A stretch of DNA of 64,000 nucleotides from Bactrocera neohumeralis (Eukaryota; Arthropoda; Insecta; Diptera; Tephritidae), in NCBI RefSeq assembly GCF_024586455.1, contig NC_065921.1, forward strand, positions 6,107,401-6,171,400, in the 5' to 3' direction. The position numbers and the translations under genes are program-made. Below, one piece after another: positions 1 to 11,235 of the stretch. Below the pieces are notes generated by a model. It was not told where the DNA came from. It saw only the letters and a program-made list of their open reading frames with translations, and searched no databases. Each line of letters starts with the position of its first letter. The stretch's first letter is position 1.

Positions 1-741
1 TAAAAAGATTAGATGATGTTTTGAAGTTTTTACTTTCTACTTTATTTTCAGATTTCACTACTTTATTTTACAGATTTTAGGTTCTATAAGAAGAGGTCGC
101 TACGACTACTTCTTAACCAATATTAAAAAAAAATATTCTAAATAATTTTGTGTATTACTGGAAAATTTATAAAAAAAAGTTTCGTTAACACAAAAAAAGA
201 TAGATGGAAGAGATACAAAATAATGAAAGCTTCCATACAAGCTTTTTGGAAAAGTTTGTCATATAAGCTTTCTGTGAATTAATAATGAGCACGAGAACGT
301 TTTGGCGAGCTTTCAAAGTTTACTTTAAAGTATATTGGCAATTTATTACAACTCAATAATACACAAAAAGCTTCAGAGTTTTTTTACTTTAGGTACATAC
401 AACAAAGGTACTTTTAAAATTAAAAATTATTTTTTGAAAAGATAAAAATAAATGAAAGCTTTAACGTAAGCTTCCGCACGAGCTTTCACACAAGCTTTTT
501 GGAAAAGTTTGTCGTATAAGCTTTCTTTGAAATAGTAATGAACACGATAACTCTTTAGCGTGCTTTCAAATATTACTTTATAGCATATTGATAATTTATT
601 GCGCTTTAATAAAACACAAAAAGCTTCCGGCTTTTGTAATATTTTGTTTCAATTATATTCATGTAATATGATAGGTGTATATGCAACAAGCTTTTAAGCT
701 TCTAAGCACATTTCCAAAAGCAACTATATAAAAATACTTAC
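1..741 (-). other. grh intron (left edge), with 253-bp direct repeat
   Basis: This is intronic sequence downstream of the 742-959 exon; its far splice site is outside the window. From about 223 to 640 it holds two diverged copies of a 253-bp unit. Both contain CAAGCTTTTTGGAAAAG (starting at 238 and 491) and later an AAAGCTTC block. Nothing else is coding. Confidence 0.6.
223..640. repeat. Two-copy 253-bp direct repeat rich in AAGCTTT
   Basis: The motif CAAGCTTTTTGGAAAAG occurs at 238 and again at 491. In each copy it is followed in the same order by GTATAAGCTTTCT-like, ATGA-CACGA-AA and CAATTTATT blocks. The second copy is complete only to about 640. It belongs with other AAGCTTT-rich repeats seen at 3.85, 22.7 and 49.0 kb. 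Confidence 0.6.
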
Positions 742-959
742 ATTTTTGGTATTTGTATTTTATCCGCATCATTTTGTCGTCCAAAATCATGCCATGGCCT
801 CGAGCGTGTGGCGCCATTCGGCGTCGAGCCGCCCAACGATGTGGTCGGGCTATTTTGTCCATGAACGCTCACGGCGCCGCGTTGTATGCTATTCACCGAG
901 ACTGGAATGCCGCCATTGCTGTCCAATAATGTGCCAGAAAGTTCTGTATAGTCGAAGGA
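742..959 (-). CDS. grh: grh exon preceding the DNA-binding domain
   Basis: This 218-bp exon encodes 72 codons plus two bases. It opens with SFDYTELSGTLLDSNGG, runs through PVSVNSIQ and SVHGQNSPTTSL, and closes with RPWHDFGRQNDADKIQIPK. The acceptor reads GGCATACAG before TCC, and the donor reads AT then GTAAGTAT. The final AT supplies two bases of the Ile that follows IPK in Drosophila Grh, so the phase is right. In the known protein this stretch directly precedes the immunoglobulin-like CP2 DNA-binding domain, which must start in the next exon off the left edge. It is constitutive: with the two cassette exons skipped, it joins the exon at 24623-25034 in frame. The acceptor has no AG for about 94 nt upstream. 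Identification is very secure. Confidence 0.95.
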
Positions 960-1817
960 CTGTATGCCGGCCAGACACGAGATGATAAAATTATGAAAAG
1001 AAATTAAAGAACGAAATAATAATTTAGTATACATGTCATCACACAAATTAGCAAAACTTTCTGTAAATTTTTGTTAAGAATTTTATGAAATTTGGGTTCT
1101 ACAAAAACTAGAGAAATAATACCGACGATATGGAGCAGCAGTTGCAACAATGGCCCCATCAAACAATAATGACTACAAGGATAATCAGAAGGTAAAACAT
1201 CGCTCATAAATCAACAAACAACACACAACAACATACTGAAAAAGCACACGGCAGCAGCACTACACACAGCGAAAACCGCAAAACGATAAAAAACAAATAT
1301 AAGCGTTCAACACTAAGCATACAACGATTACAGAAAACACATGTACAACAACAACAACAACCACAAAACAACAATTCGCAATGACTACAAAAAATCATAA
1401 ATCTCAGTAAAGCGCTTCCAAGCTTTGCCAAAATAACAACTACAACAACAATACAGCAACTCTACAAAAACTACACAAACAACATACCAGCAAACACACA
1501 CATGCATTCAACCCAAATACATTTCCAAAGCTTGGAAGTCCTTTTTACACCAAATACATTCAAGGCTTTGGGCAATGGCGATGTCATGAAATAGCGTGGA
1601 AGAGAGAGAGAGTAAAAGAGACAGAGCGTAAAATAATGGGGTACAACTTTAGTTGAGGACGGAGTGTCGAAAGCTCATATCAGCTGCTGTGCTTACACGC
1701 CACAGCTAAGAGCTTTCACAAGACTTTCGAACAAACTGTGCAGCAAAAACAAAAACAAAACATAAATAAATATCAATTTACTGTATTTTCATTTGTATGC
1801 CAAACACTAACACATAC
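960..1817 (-). other. grh intron between second cassette exon and 742-959
   Basis: This 858-nt intron has a GTATGT donor and a CATACAG acceptor. It contains CAA/CAACAA-type runs at 1,200-1,480 and a GAGAGAGAGA run near 1,600, the latter a possible GAGA-factor site by motif only. The acceptor side is AG-free from 963 to 1056. No coding signal was seen. Confidence 0.8.
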
Positions 1818-2309
1818 CTGGTGTATATTATTCTGATCCCTTGGTGTTATCGCATCAGCGCCAATACCCGAATCCGGACTCGGCAAATCCACCGTCAGTC
1901 CAGCAGCTGTGATGGTCTTAGCATACACCGGTGTACCGTTCTTCATTCCCCCCGTATTGGCTGTGGTGTGCGATGGCATGCTGGTCACGGGTGCTGCGGA
2001 CGTGGTGAAGCGTCCCTCATACGTGGTGCCCGGATGTGGTGGCTCGCTCTCAGCACCGCCATACACGATATTACGTGGCGCCTGTCCATAGCCAGTCTGT
2101 GTGTCGGCCGTGGTGGCTGTGGTATAGAATTCGCGGTAATAAGGCTCTGTAATGAAGGTTGATGTCGGTCCGCCCGAGGTGAGGCGTGTGGTGGTGTACA
2201 TGCCATAACCGTCGGGTGTGATGTAGGGACCGGGACTGGGTGTCTGTGCGTTGACATTCACATTATTCGGAACGCCAGCGGAACCGGGTGCATTGGACTG
2301 ATGAGCGCC
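1818..2309 (-). CDS. grh: grh O-isoform cassette exon, second of two
   Basis: This 492-bp exon has 164 codons and is phase 0 at both ends. It encodes GAHQSNAPG, then AQTPSPGPYITPDGYGMY (residues about 21-38), TSTFITEPYYREFY (49-62), TTYEGRF (95-101), and a conserved end with VYAKTITAAGLTVDLPSPDS and then GIGADAITPRDQ (128-159). It corresponds to the larger neuroblast O-isoform exon of D. melanogaster, in an activation or regulatory region rather than the DNA-binding domain. The Drosophila counterpart has a long His/Gln tract after the TSV/TSM position. Here the same place reads TSMPSHTTANTGG, with no expansion. The donor is CAG then GTATGT. The acceptor is TCAAACAG at 2310-2312, the only possible AG for more than 200 nt. 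Codons just upstream (NRYQRKLHSDQ...) look open for about 30 residues, but no AG would include them. Confidence 0.93.
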
Positions 2310-2539
2310 CTGTTTGACATATCGCAGATTTTGGTCGGAATGTAGTTTGCGTTGGTAGCGGTTACATGTTGATGCAGGAGAAAGAGAAAAGTATGAAATA
2401 TATGTTTAGTTTTCAGTTTCACCAATTAGTAAATATATATTTATAAAATATTATGTCAGTCACAGTAAGTGTGTCGTCGTACGTGTATATTTAGAATGAA
2501 ATTCGTTTATGGTTGTATATATTATGTGCAATCAATGGG
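2310..2539 (-). promoter_or_regulatory. Extended 3' splice-site region with distant branch point
   Basis: On the grh sense strand no AG dinucleotide occurs between the acceptor CAG (2310-2312) and position 2540. About twenty C residues lie on the plus strand here and none is followed by T. Inside the zone is TACTAAT at 2425-2431, the best match to a metazoan branch point, about 117 nt before the exon. A pyrimidine tract (TTTTCTCTTTCTCC) follows at roughly 2379-2394, still about 70 nt from the AG. This layout is the signature of a distant branch point, which in other animals is common at regulated exons. Function is inferred; the absence of AG is directly visible. Confidence 0.6.
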
Positions 2540-3403
2540 CTCGATAAGCCGCTTAACAGTCTGTACTTTACGTTCACACATTTCGTTTTGCGGCTTTTAG
2601 CAAACGTAGGTGTGGCATTGGTTGCGCTAGCGCCGAAATCGCCGAATTCCGGTTACGCGTTGACGTGCTAATTGCTACAAGTTGACAAAGTAACAAAAAT
2701 CGAACGCTTAATCAAACGGTGGCGGGTCGCTACAGCCATCTTGCCAGACCATTAGCCATACTTGCTGATTTCGGTCTTTTCACTTTGCCCTTCCTCGCTG
2801 CTTTCAGCGCTCGACGGCGGTGCTTCGATTCTTCTGATACTCAGCTTCTCAGTTATGGTTGATACAACTTTTTTGCCGCCGTTGTATATAGTTTTTTATG
2901 CTCATAAAAATTTGTGTGTTGTGTATGTCATGCTCTCCTTGGCGCTACTGCAGCAGCTGACCGTTTATTTGTCTTCTTTGCCAAAAGCTGCCCTAACCAG
3001 ATTCGTTGAAAAGTGAAATTATCCGCTAATAATTTGGTAATTTGTCAAATGACGGAAGGTCACTTGCGTCCGAGACACCGGCAGTGGTGTTGGAGTGCCG
3101 TCGGTGGAAGACAAGTCGCGCGTGCGCAGTCTCTTTTTTGTTTGCGATTTGCTTTTGTTCTTTTATTGATTGCTTTTCACTAATTTGCATACTTTGTTAG
3201 TTTTTTTAAGTTTTGTTAAAAGCGTTTTGCGTCAAGTGTGAATGTGAAGAATGCTTTTTTTGCATTCTTATGAGTCCATAACTGCTTTATGACTAAATTT
3301 TGTGTCTAATTTACTAAGAAGACGAGATGTCTTCTTCAGTCTTTCCGGTCTTTTCATAATGTTTACAATAATTCGCATTTGATTTATGCTCGTTCACACT
3401 CAC
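2310..3403 (-). other. grh intron between the two cassette exons
   Basis: This 1,094-nt intron has GTGAGT and CAAACAG ends. Apart from the AG-free acceptor region it holds unique sequence of moderate GC at 2,540-3,140 and T-rich sequence after 3,140. No repeat or RNA gene is recognisable. A plus-strand 84-codon open frame at 2762-3016 has no coding character. Confidence 0.75.
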
Positions 3404-3535
3404 CTGCAAGTAGATTTGTGTGCCGCCACTGGCAGCGTACATTGTGTCAGTTGTTGGACTTCCAGGACTAATGGGCGGTTCTTTAATTTGTATGGTCGTT
3501 TGTGTTGGTGATGTCGGTGACTGCACAACTAAAAC
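3404..3535 (-). CDS. grh: grh O-isoform cassette exon, first of two
   Basis: This 132-bp exon has 44 codons and is phase 0 at both ends. It begins VLVVQSPTSPTQTT, continues IQIKEPPISPGSPTT, and ends MYAASGGTQIYLQ. The last eight residues, GGTQIYLQ, are shared with the D. melanogaster O-specific segment. The beginning is aligned only by position: Drosophila has ILHVDAPTAS and a longer Ser/Thr/Pro-rich stretch. The acceptor is AATTTCACAG before GTTTTAG, and the donor is CAG then GTGAGTG. It is Pro/Ser/Thr-rich and contains a second acidic-flanked lysine, IKEP. Skipping it with the 1818-2309 exon removes 208 residues without a frameshift, giving the shorter N-type protein. Confidence 0.9.
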
Positions 3536-3849
3536 CTGTGAAATTGAATTTGCTTGTTTGAGTGCATTCACTGAAGAAGAGGAAGAAATGATGTTGCTTG
3601 GTGGATTGGAGGTATTTTTGGGGGGACAGTAGGCGAAATAAAAGTTTGGAATAAATTGAGGCAAATCAAAAAATGAAAATATGCAACCATTGTGTATGTA
3701 TTTTTGAGGAGGAGCATAGCATAAATATACATAGAGTGGATATATAGCGACGTCGATGCACACACGCACTCCCATAGGTCAAACGAAATTATAGATATAT
3801 AAAATTATTTTAATATATATAAATATACGAAACATGCTAAAATAAAGGT

Positions 3850-4700
3850 TTAAAATGCATAAAGCTTTCAAAGCAACAAAGGCTTTGTTTAAGCTTTTCA
3901 GAGTAAAAAAAGCTTTGTTGAATTTTGAATTGAATTAACTGTTTTCGAAAACTAATTACTACAAACTTGTGCTTTCACAGCACCAAAGGCTTAGTTGATG
4001 CTTTCGTAGCTATACAACTTTTTTCGAGCATAAATTTTATGAAACAAATTTAATTTATGAAACAAATTTTATTTTGGGAAATTTTCTTGATTAAAAGCTT
4101 GATCTTTCACGGTGGCGAGAGCTTTTTAAAAGCTTTCATAGCAGAAAAAATTTTTCGGCATGAATGTTTTGAAACTAATTTAGTTGTTCAAATTTTTTTT
4201 ATTAAAAACCTGATCTTTTACGGTAGCGTGAGCTATTTAAAAGCTTTCATAGCCGAATAATTTTTTTTAGTATGAATGTTATGAAACTAATTTAATTTTT
4301 GAAGATTTATTTGATTAAAAGCTTAATTTTTCACGTTGGCGAGAGCTTTTAAAAAGCTTCCAAAGTTGAAACAAAAATTTTTGAGCCTGCATTTAATGAA
4401 AGCTATTTAATTGTTGAAACAATTATTTACTACTAACTTGAGCTTTTACAAGAACAAATGCTTAGTATATGTTTTCATAGCTCTTAAACGCTTTTTGAGC
4501 ATGAGTTCCATGAAACTGTTTTGACTTTTGAAAATAAAAATTTTCTGTAAACTTGAGGTTTCACACCAGCAAAAGCTCAGTGAAAGCTTTCACAGCACTA
4601 CAATTTCTTTAGTAATAATTTTCAGGCTTAATTGAAGCTTGGGTAGTTTTCAAATGTTTTTTGTAGTACGAATTTCATGCAACTTCTTTAATTAAAAAAA
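3850..4700. repeat. 112-115-bp tandem repeat array
   Basis: At least five diverged units are visible. The marker GAAAC(A/T)AATTT starts at 4059, 4171 and 4283, then degenerate versions occur at about 4398 and 4512, giving spacings of 112, 112, 115 and 114. Each unit also carries a GATTAAAAGCTTGATC-like block, CACGGTGGCGAGAGC and AAAAGCTTTCATAG. Repeat edges are vague, with AAGCTTT-rich fragments before 4,041 and after 4,600. The three central copies are the best preserved. Confidence 0.75.
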
Positions 4701-6379
4701 TATTTATTACAAAATAACCTTCTTCTCCCAAAGGACTTGAAAGCTTTGAATTTTTTTAATGAAAAATTAGAACAAATTAATGAAATGAGCAAACCAAAAG
4801 ACGGCTATATAGGAAAGCTTTCATTGTTGTATTGATAGTGCAAGAATACTAATGAGCAAGCTCAAGAAATGGAGCCTAATCATAAAAGTACATATACCAA
4901 AAAGCTTTTTTCTTCCAACTGCATATATATTTCCGTTTTTATTTTCAAAAATTAATAATGAAAAAATAGTATTATTTTATTTTTCAAATAAATGAGTTAT
5001 TGACTCGCTAAAATTTTGTGACCTAGCGCTTAATTAATTCACGAAGGGCCTTATTTGCATAAAAATTCAATATATAACTGTTAATTACAACTTCGCTAAC
5101 ACATATAATACGACTTCATTAACAAATTGCAAACGATTTGCATTTGAGTGCTCTTTGCGCAAGTAACTTATTGCAATTATACTGATTGAAAAAGAAACAC
5201 AACTCGTTGATTATTAATGGATTTTAATGCAAGGCATTTAGTCAGTATTGACGCTGACTGCAATAAAACCAAATCCGAAAAATATATGCGAGCCAATGCT
5301 GATGGCCGAAAATTATTATGCCTATGTTGGCTATAATTTTAAAAGCAAAACTAAACATTTTTTCAAACTAAAGCCATATGGAGTTATGCAATTCTTGTGA
5401 AAACGCTATAAAAAGCCCGCCTCCTTGTTTGAACTGTCCGATTCATGCTAATTAAGTGCCTATTTGAAGTTTTGAGTTTTTTTAAATTGTGACAATTAAA
5501 TATAGTTGTTGTTGTTGCTGCTTTGCATATTTCTGGCCGCGTCCACGCAACACAGCCTATCCAATCAAAACTGTCGCGCAATCAAATAAAATTGGTTTTC
5601 AATTTTCGCTGCTGTCATAAACAAGGCAAGAAATACAAATAAAATAATTTCGTATATTAATTTGCTATGATGGATGATCAGTCAGTTCCACATGCATGCT
5701 CAGGCATGCGCATGTGTATGTGTGTTCCGTGTGTGTGCTATTATCGGCGCTGAAGTGGCGCTGCTGACATTTGTAGCTGATTTGCTTAGTTGACTAGCCT
5801 GGCTACACCGCCATACTTAGGTAAGGCTATTGATGCTGCTATTGTTGTTGTTGTTGATTACACTTTACGTGCAGCTGCTGCCGCTGCCCGCCGCTGACCG
5901 CTGATTGCGTGCCGCGCTGAAACGCCACAGCAATGCGGAAGGCCAGCAGTCAACGGTCAATAGCCAAGAGCCAAGCGTCAGCCGTCTGTCCGCGTACGAG
6001 TCAAACGCCGTTGCTGGTTAGCCGCAATTACGCATTGGCAATGATTAATTGTGCTGGACCAGCGTTTCATTGTCATGAAAATCCATAGCAGGCCCTCTAA
6101 CAAGCGCGCCGCTCTCAGCCACCCTCGTCCCCCCTCTCATTCGCGCTTTTGTTTTCTTGTGCGCGTTTAACTTGCAGTAGCAGACGGACGGCTGGCTTAT
6201 GGCGCTACTGTTTGTCTACTTATCTATTTATTTTTGTATATTTTTTAATGCCATGAAATTGTTGTTGTTGACATTATGTGAGCATGTAATTGAAATGAGC
6301 TTTTTTTCGAGATTTTATTGAATTTTTTTTTCTTTGGGGTCAGTCGCGAATGACGAATTTCGGCAATTGTTGCTATGAT

Positions 6380-7420
6380 TGATTAGCGTTAAAAGCGACA
6401 ACAAATCTTGGCTTGTTACTAAAACGATTATTGCAAAATGTAAAAACGTGCAAAAAACAGAAAAAAATATTAAAAAGAAATATGGTAAAAGTAAAAAGCG
6501 AAATGTGGTTAGGGAAAATTTTTTTCGAAATATGATTGAAAGAAAAAGACAAAAATATAAATTATAATAAATAATGAAAAATTAAAATTTTAAAAATGAA
6601 AGAAATAATTAAAACCTATTCAAAAATAATATTGAAAAAAAATTAAATAATAAAATTATAATAAAAAAATATTAAAAATAATTTTAAAAATATACAGAAA
6701 AATTGTATGTAAAAATGTGAAAAAATTGCCAAAAAAATATTTAAAGTAAATATGGTGAAAAAGAAACATGATAAAAAAGAATAAAATACAAAAAATAAAT
6801 TATAACAAATAATGGAAAATTTTAGAATAAAAACAATGATGAGAAATTTGTTCAAAATAAAGTTGAAAAAAATATTAAAATGAAAAAAAATTAAAATAAA
6901 AAATTATATAAAAAATTGTATCTATGAATGAAAAATTAGTTAAAAATAAAGTTCAAAAAAATATGTAAAATGAAAAAAAAAAAAATATGAAATAAAAAAA
7001 TTATAAAAAGTAAAAAAAATAAATAAAATAAATTTTATGCAAAAATGTAAAAAAACTTCCAAAAAAATATTTTAAATAAAAAAATAAAAAGATATAAATA
7101 ACAATATATAATAAAAAATTTTAAATTGAAAGAAATAATGAAAAATTATTCAAAAATAAAATTAAAAAAAAAAATTGTAATAAATAGTTGAAAAAATATT
7201 TAAAAAATCTTTTATGTAAATTGCCAAAAAAATTATTTAAAATAAATATGGCGAAAAAGAAATATTATAAAGAAAAAAAATATATGAAACATTGAAAAAT
7301 TAAAAAAATAATAAGACATTATTCCAAAATAATTTGAAAAAAAAAATACAAAAAAATAATAATTTTAATTTATTATAATTTTTAAATAATTAAAAATATA
7401 TATAAAAAATCATTTAAAAT
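6380..7420. repeat. A-rich low-complexity tract (T-rich in the grh transcript)
   Basis: About 1 kb is made of AAAAATA, AAATTATAA and ATGAAAAATT elements with almost no C. A diverged internal repeat of roughly 150-200 bp is suggested by recurring blocks: a GAAAAATT block, a CAAAAATAA block, GCCAAAAAAATATT and an AAATATGG block. Strong purine asymmetry makes the grh pre-mRNA U-rich here. No coding potential. Confidence 0.6.
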
Positions 7421-10400
7421 ATTGACTGACAGTTTGTATGTTAAGAAATGTTTTTTAAGTATGAAAAAAATTTATGTGGCATAAAAAATGAGGTAAATAA
7501 TATAACCAAAATAATTAATTAGTCTCAAACTATTTTGAAAAAGGAAAAACAAACTGTATGCAAATTAATATTTTATCGCAAACTTGTTAGTTGAAAGTTT
7601 TCAGAGTTGTTTGAAAGTAGCAAATATTTATTTTGATAATTTTGTTGTTGCTTGAGGTTGTCAGATAATTTATTATTTTCAGCAAAATATTTCAAATTGC
7701 GCGCAACGCAAGGATCATTTGCAATATTGACAATATAATGACATTTAAAGTCAAACAAACTAAAGAGAGCGCCTTTGGAGCAATTATAAAATCTTTTATT
7801 TATATATATTTTTTAATAAAAATATGTTTTTCTTACTTTCCCAAAGGTAGACGACGATATGGGCTTCGGTCTCTTCGACTAAACAGCTCAGCTTTAAAGT
7901 TAGGCTCCTTCTACTTTGTCCCAATACCACTACACTACCTTCTTTTATGCTTATAATCCATGATGTATTAGAAAAGCATTTTTTAAAAATAATTTACAAC
8001 ACCAAATGAAATTTAAAAAATGTCTAATTCAAGTCAAAACTTGCAACAAACAACTCGAAATAGTCGACGAGAGGCAAGCACCTGCCGACATTGTAGATAT
8101 TAACGGTTTTCTATAGCAGCGCGCACTGGACGCATAGCTTGCTAATTGTTGCCACAGCTCGCTCGGTACGCTACATTTACAATTGCAGCAAGCGCTAGAC
8201 TCAAATCACAGCTATTTTTAAATTTTGAATTTTTGTGTTTTTCTAATTTGTCTTTGTATTCCCCGGAGCTATAACGCTTGCATTGACTGCGCCCAAAATG
8301 CGCGCTTTAACGATGTGCCATGCCCGTGCTTGGGTGAATTTCAAAATTTAATTCAAACAATTTGCATAAATTAAAAGCAAAAAAAAAAAAAAATAAATAA
8401 AAAAAATGGAAAAAATAAAGCAAGTCAAAGCGACTAAAAGAAGATTAAGATTGACGGAGATACGAACCAAAAAAAAATAAAAACAAAAACCAATGGAGAC
8501 AAACCGAAGTAAAGCAACAACAGCAAAAAATGTGATAAAATAAAATAAATTAAACACAGGCGCTGCAGCGCCGCTGCATAATTACCAAAATTAGTGGGGA
8601 ATGGCATAGTGCGGCGACGCAGCAGCGCAGTCACTGCACTCGGCTATAAATTGTAAATTAACAAAGTTTGATTAAGTAAATAGAAATTCACTTTTTTATG
8701 ACATTTCAGCCAAAATGACCATAAACATTTGCAATGCGACGAGCGGACCGAACTAAGCTAACAACAACAATTACAATATATCGTGTTGGTATGAGGTTGT
8801 GTGCGAGCGCCAAAGCGGCAGCGCAAGGCACGAAAGATGACAATAAATTTCAGCGCAGAAGAAGCAGTAAAAACTTAACAAAAATAAAAACAAATAAAAT
8901 GAAATTGTTAATATAAATTGAAGCAAGATTTAATAGAGATAAATTGCATTGCAAAGCGCAGCTTTGATGCGAAATACGAGCCTGCACATAATATAGCTCC
9001 GAGCAATTTAATTTAATTAAGGTAATAATGTTATTAAAAGTGGTGGAAATTGAGGGAAGGAAATGCGCCAAGGGGCAGAATATAAAAATGCAATGAATTA
9101 AAGTTAAAAATTACAAATTTTGAAACTGATAAGCCTTCTGTATTAATAAATACTTTTTTTTATATTTTTGGGACGAATGTTTAATAGTACATACTTAGAG
9201 TAGGCAAAAAAAAAAATTTTGAAAATTTTCAAAAAAAAAGTCAAGTTAAAAATATGAGCGCCAGATTTATTGTATAAGAATAACAAACACAAATATTTGC
9301 CACCTAAAAGGCATCAATACTATCAGAAATGCCAACTCTACACAGAATATATTACAACGAAAGCTATCTTTGTTGTTGTTGTTGTTACTGTTGGTATATA
9401 AAATATATTCCTAGTACTATTAAGGTTATTACACCAGTAACGAAGAAGAAGTATTGGGGTTTGCTACCGGGATCTCTACTCGATTGCGGTTATAAGCCAG
9501 GTAACCTATATACCGGTTACTAAAACCAAACTACCGTGTGCGCCCACGTAATTGCTTTAAATTTCTCAGTGTAACCTTCGACAAGCTTGAAATAATATTC
9601 TGTAAAGCAATTTATTTCGCGTGAATATTGTTTGAAACATCCTTTGGCAAGTGTTTCCTCACTTCTAATAACCAATTCTAACCAATAACACTCTATTAAA
9701 TTAAATCGCTTAGGAATAATCACATAAAATACGAATCTATGAAGCCGCTCTCACATACGAAAGTAAAGGCGCAAACATTAAATTTTATTTCACTACTGTT
9801 AAAGCAATTTAATATGGCTTTGCTGTTGATAAAACAAAATTGAGGTGTTACTTCGGTTTATAACAAACTTGTAGGTGTTAATGTGTTGGTTAAGGCTTGG
9901 CAAAATAGTGCGCGCTGCCCCTTAAAAACTATTAAAACAAAATAAAAGTAAAGTAATAAAAATTCAAGGACAAACGGTAGAAGCAGAAGAGCATAGAGGA
10001 AAAGGTAGAGGGCGAGAGCGCAGAAGTTTAGTTTCAGTTGATTCTAAAAATCGGCATAGTTGAGCAGCACAGATATTAAAAGACGTTATGCCGAGCAGCA
10101 GGTAAATAATAAAAAAACAACAACAACCACAACGGTGTTAGAAGTAAAGGAACGGCCGAACAAGCAGAAGAGCATGAATTAAATGGCGCTGAGCGTATGC
10201 AACCACAGCCGGAACTACATAAACTTTAGCTTGTGAGTATTCAAAGTATATAGCCTAGAAATATATATACTCGTAAATATATAATTTTTGCTGAGCTATG
10301 TTGACCAGCAAATGCCAACAAAGTGTTAATTTAATTGGTAATTTCATTAAAAATTGAATTCGGTTAATTGCTGATGAACGAAACGGAGCTTGGTTTTATT

Positions 10401-11029
10401 TCCCTTGATTTCGCCAGCGTCAAGCTTGCAAGTGTTAACTAGCAAATGGCACAAAAAAGCAGATTTTATTAAAGCAGAGAAGCAAAAATTGTGCATAAAT
10501 AAAAAAATTGTGTTAAAATAAATTATAGACGCGCATTTGCATACAGCATTAAATCAAAAAGAAAACAATAGAGTTGCCAAAAAGTACACAACAACAGCAA
10601 AGCAAAACTCAGCCAATATGACAAAAGCAAAGCAAAGCGACCGCCAGTGTATTGGAAACCCGTCAAAAACGCCTACGTACAGCCAACAACAGCCGCGAGA
10701 TTTGTGGTCAGCAACGAAAAAAAAATAAAAAATACATATCGGTGCCTCCTACCCTCTAAAAACAACCGAAAGACTTTGTATGTAAGATTTTTCCAAACGA
10801 ATCGGCTAAGGTACTGCACATGCGCGCCAGTATTACTTCATCGCCTACCTTTTGTGGCAAGCGCAGAAATTCTTGGCTTATTGTGCTAGTCGCTCGTTAT
10901 TGTTATTGTTGTTTTTGTTTTTTTATTTTATTTTAAATTTTTTGGCATTCGCGCTTCTCGTTAACTTTATTGAAAGCGAAATTCGTAAATGCGCTTAACA
11001 ACAACACATTAAAATAAACAGTCTCAAGT

Positions 11030-11235
11030 GATGAAAAAATAACAAAAAAATAAAATAAAATAAAAATTAATAAAAAATAAAATTGAAAGAAATAAAAATT
11101 AAAAAAAAAATAAAATTGAAAATAAATAAAAATTAAGAAAAATAAATTTAAAAAAATTTATAAAAGTAAGCGAATAAAATCAAAAAAATATACATATATA
11201 AAAATAAAATAAAAAACAATAAAATACCGCAATGT
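11030..11235. repeat. A-rich simple repeat
   Basis: AAATAAAA and AAAATTAA units dominate the 200 bp. The composition resembles the tracts at 6.4-7.4 and 18.9-19.6 kb and has the same strand bias. Confidence 0.55.

Noticed and set aside
2313..2400. Upstream extension of the grh cassette exon encoding NRYQRKLHSDQNLRYVKQ
   Set aside because: The frame is open and looks plausible, but no AG exists that could serve as an acceptor for it; splicing at 2310 is in phase and matches Drosophila.
9505..9520. ACCGGTTA as a Grainy head autoregulatory site
   Set aside because: A single short match in 64 kb is expected by chance.
9520..9723. Minus-strand 67-codon open frame (IRSEETLAKGCFKQYSREIN)
   Set aside because: Reasonable residue mix but no match to anything known to me, no splice context and no neighbours; not enough to call a gene.
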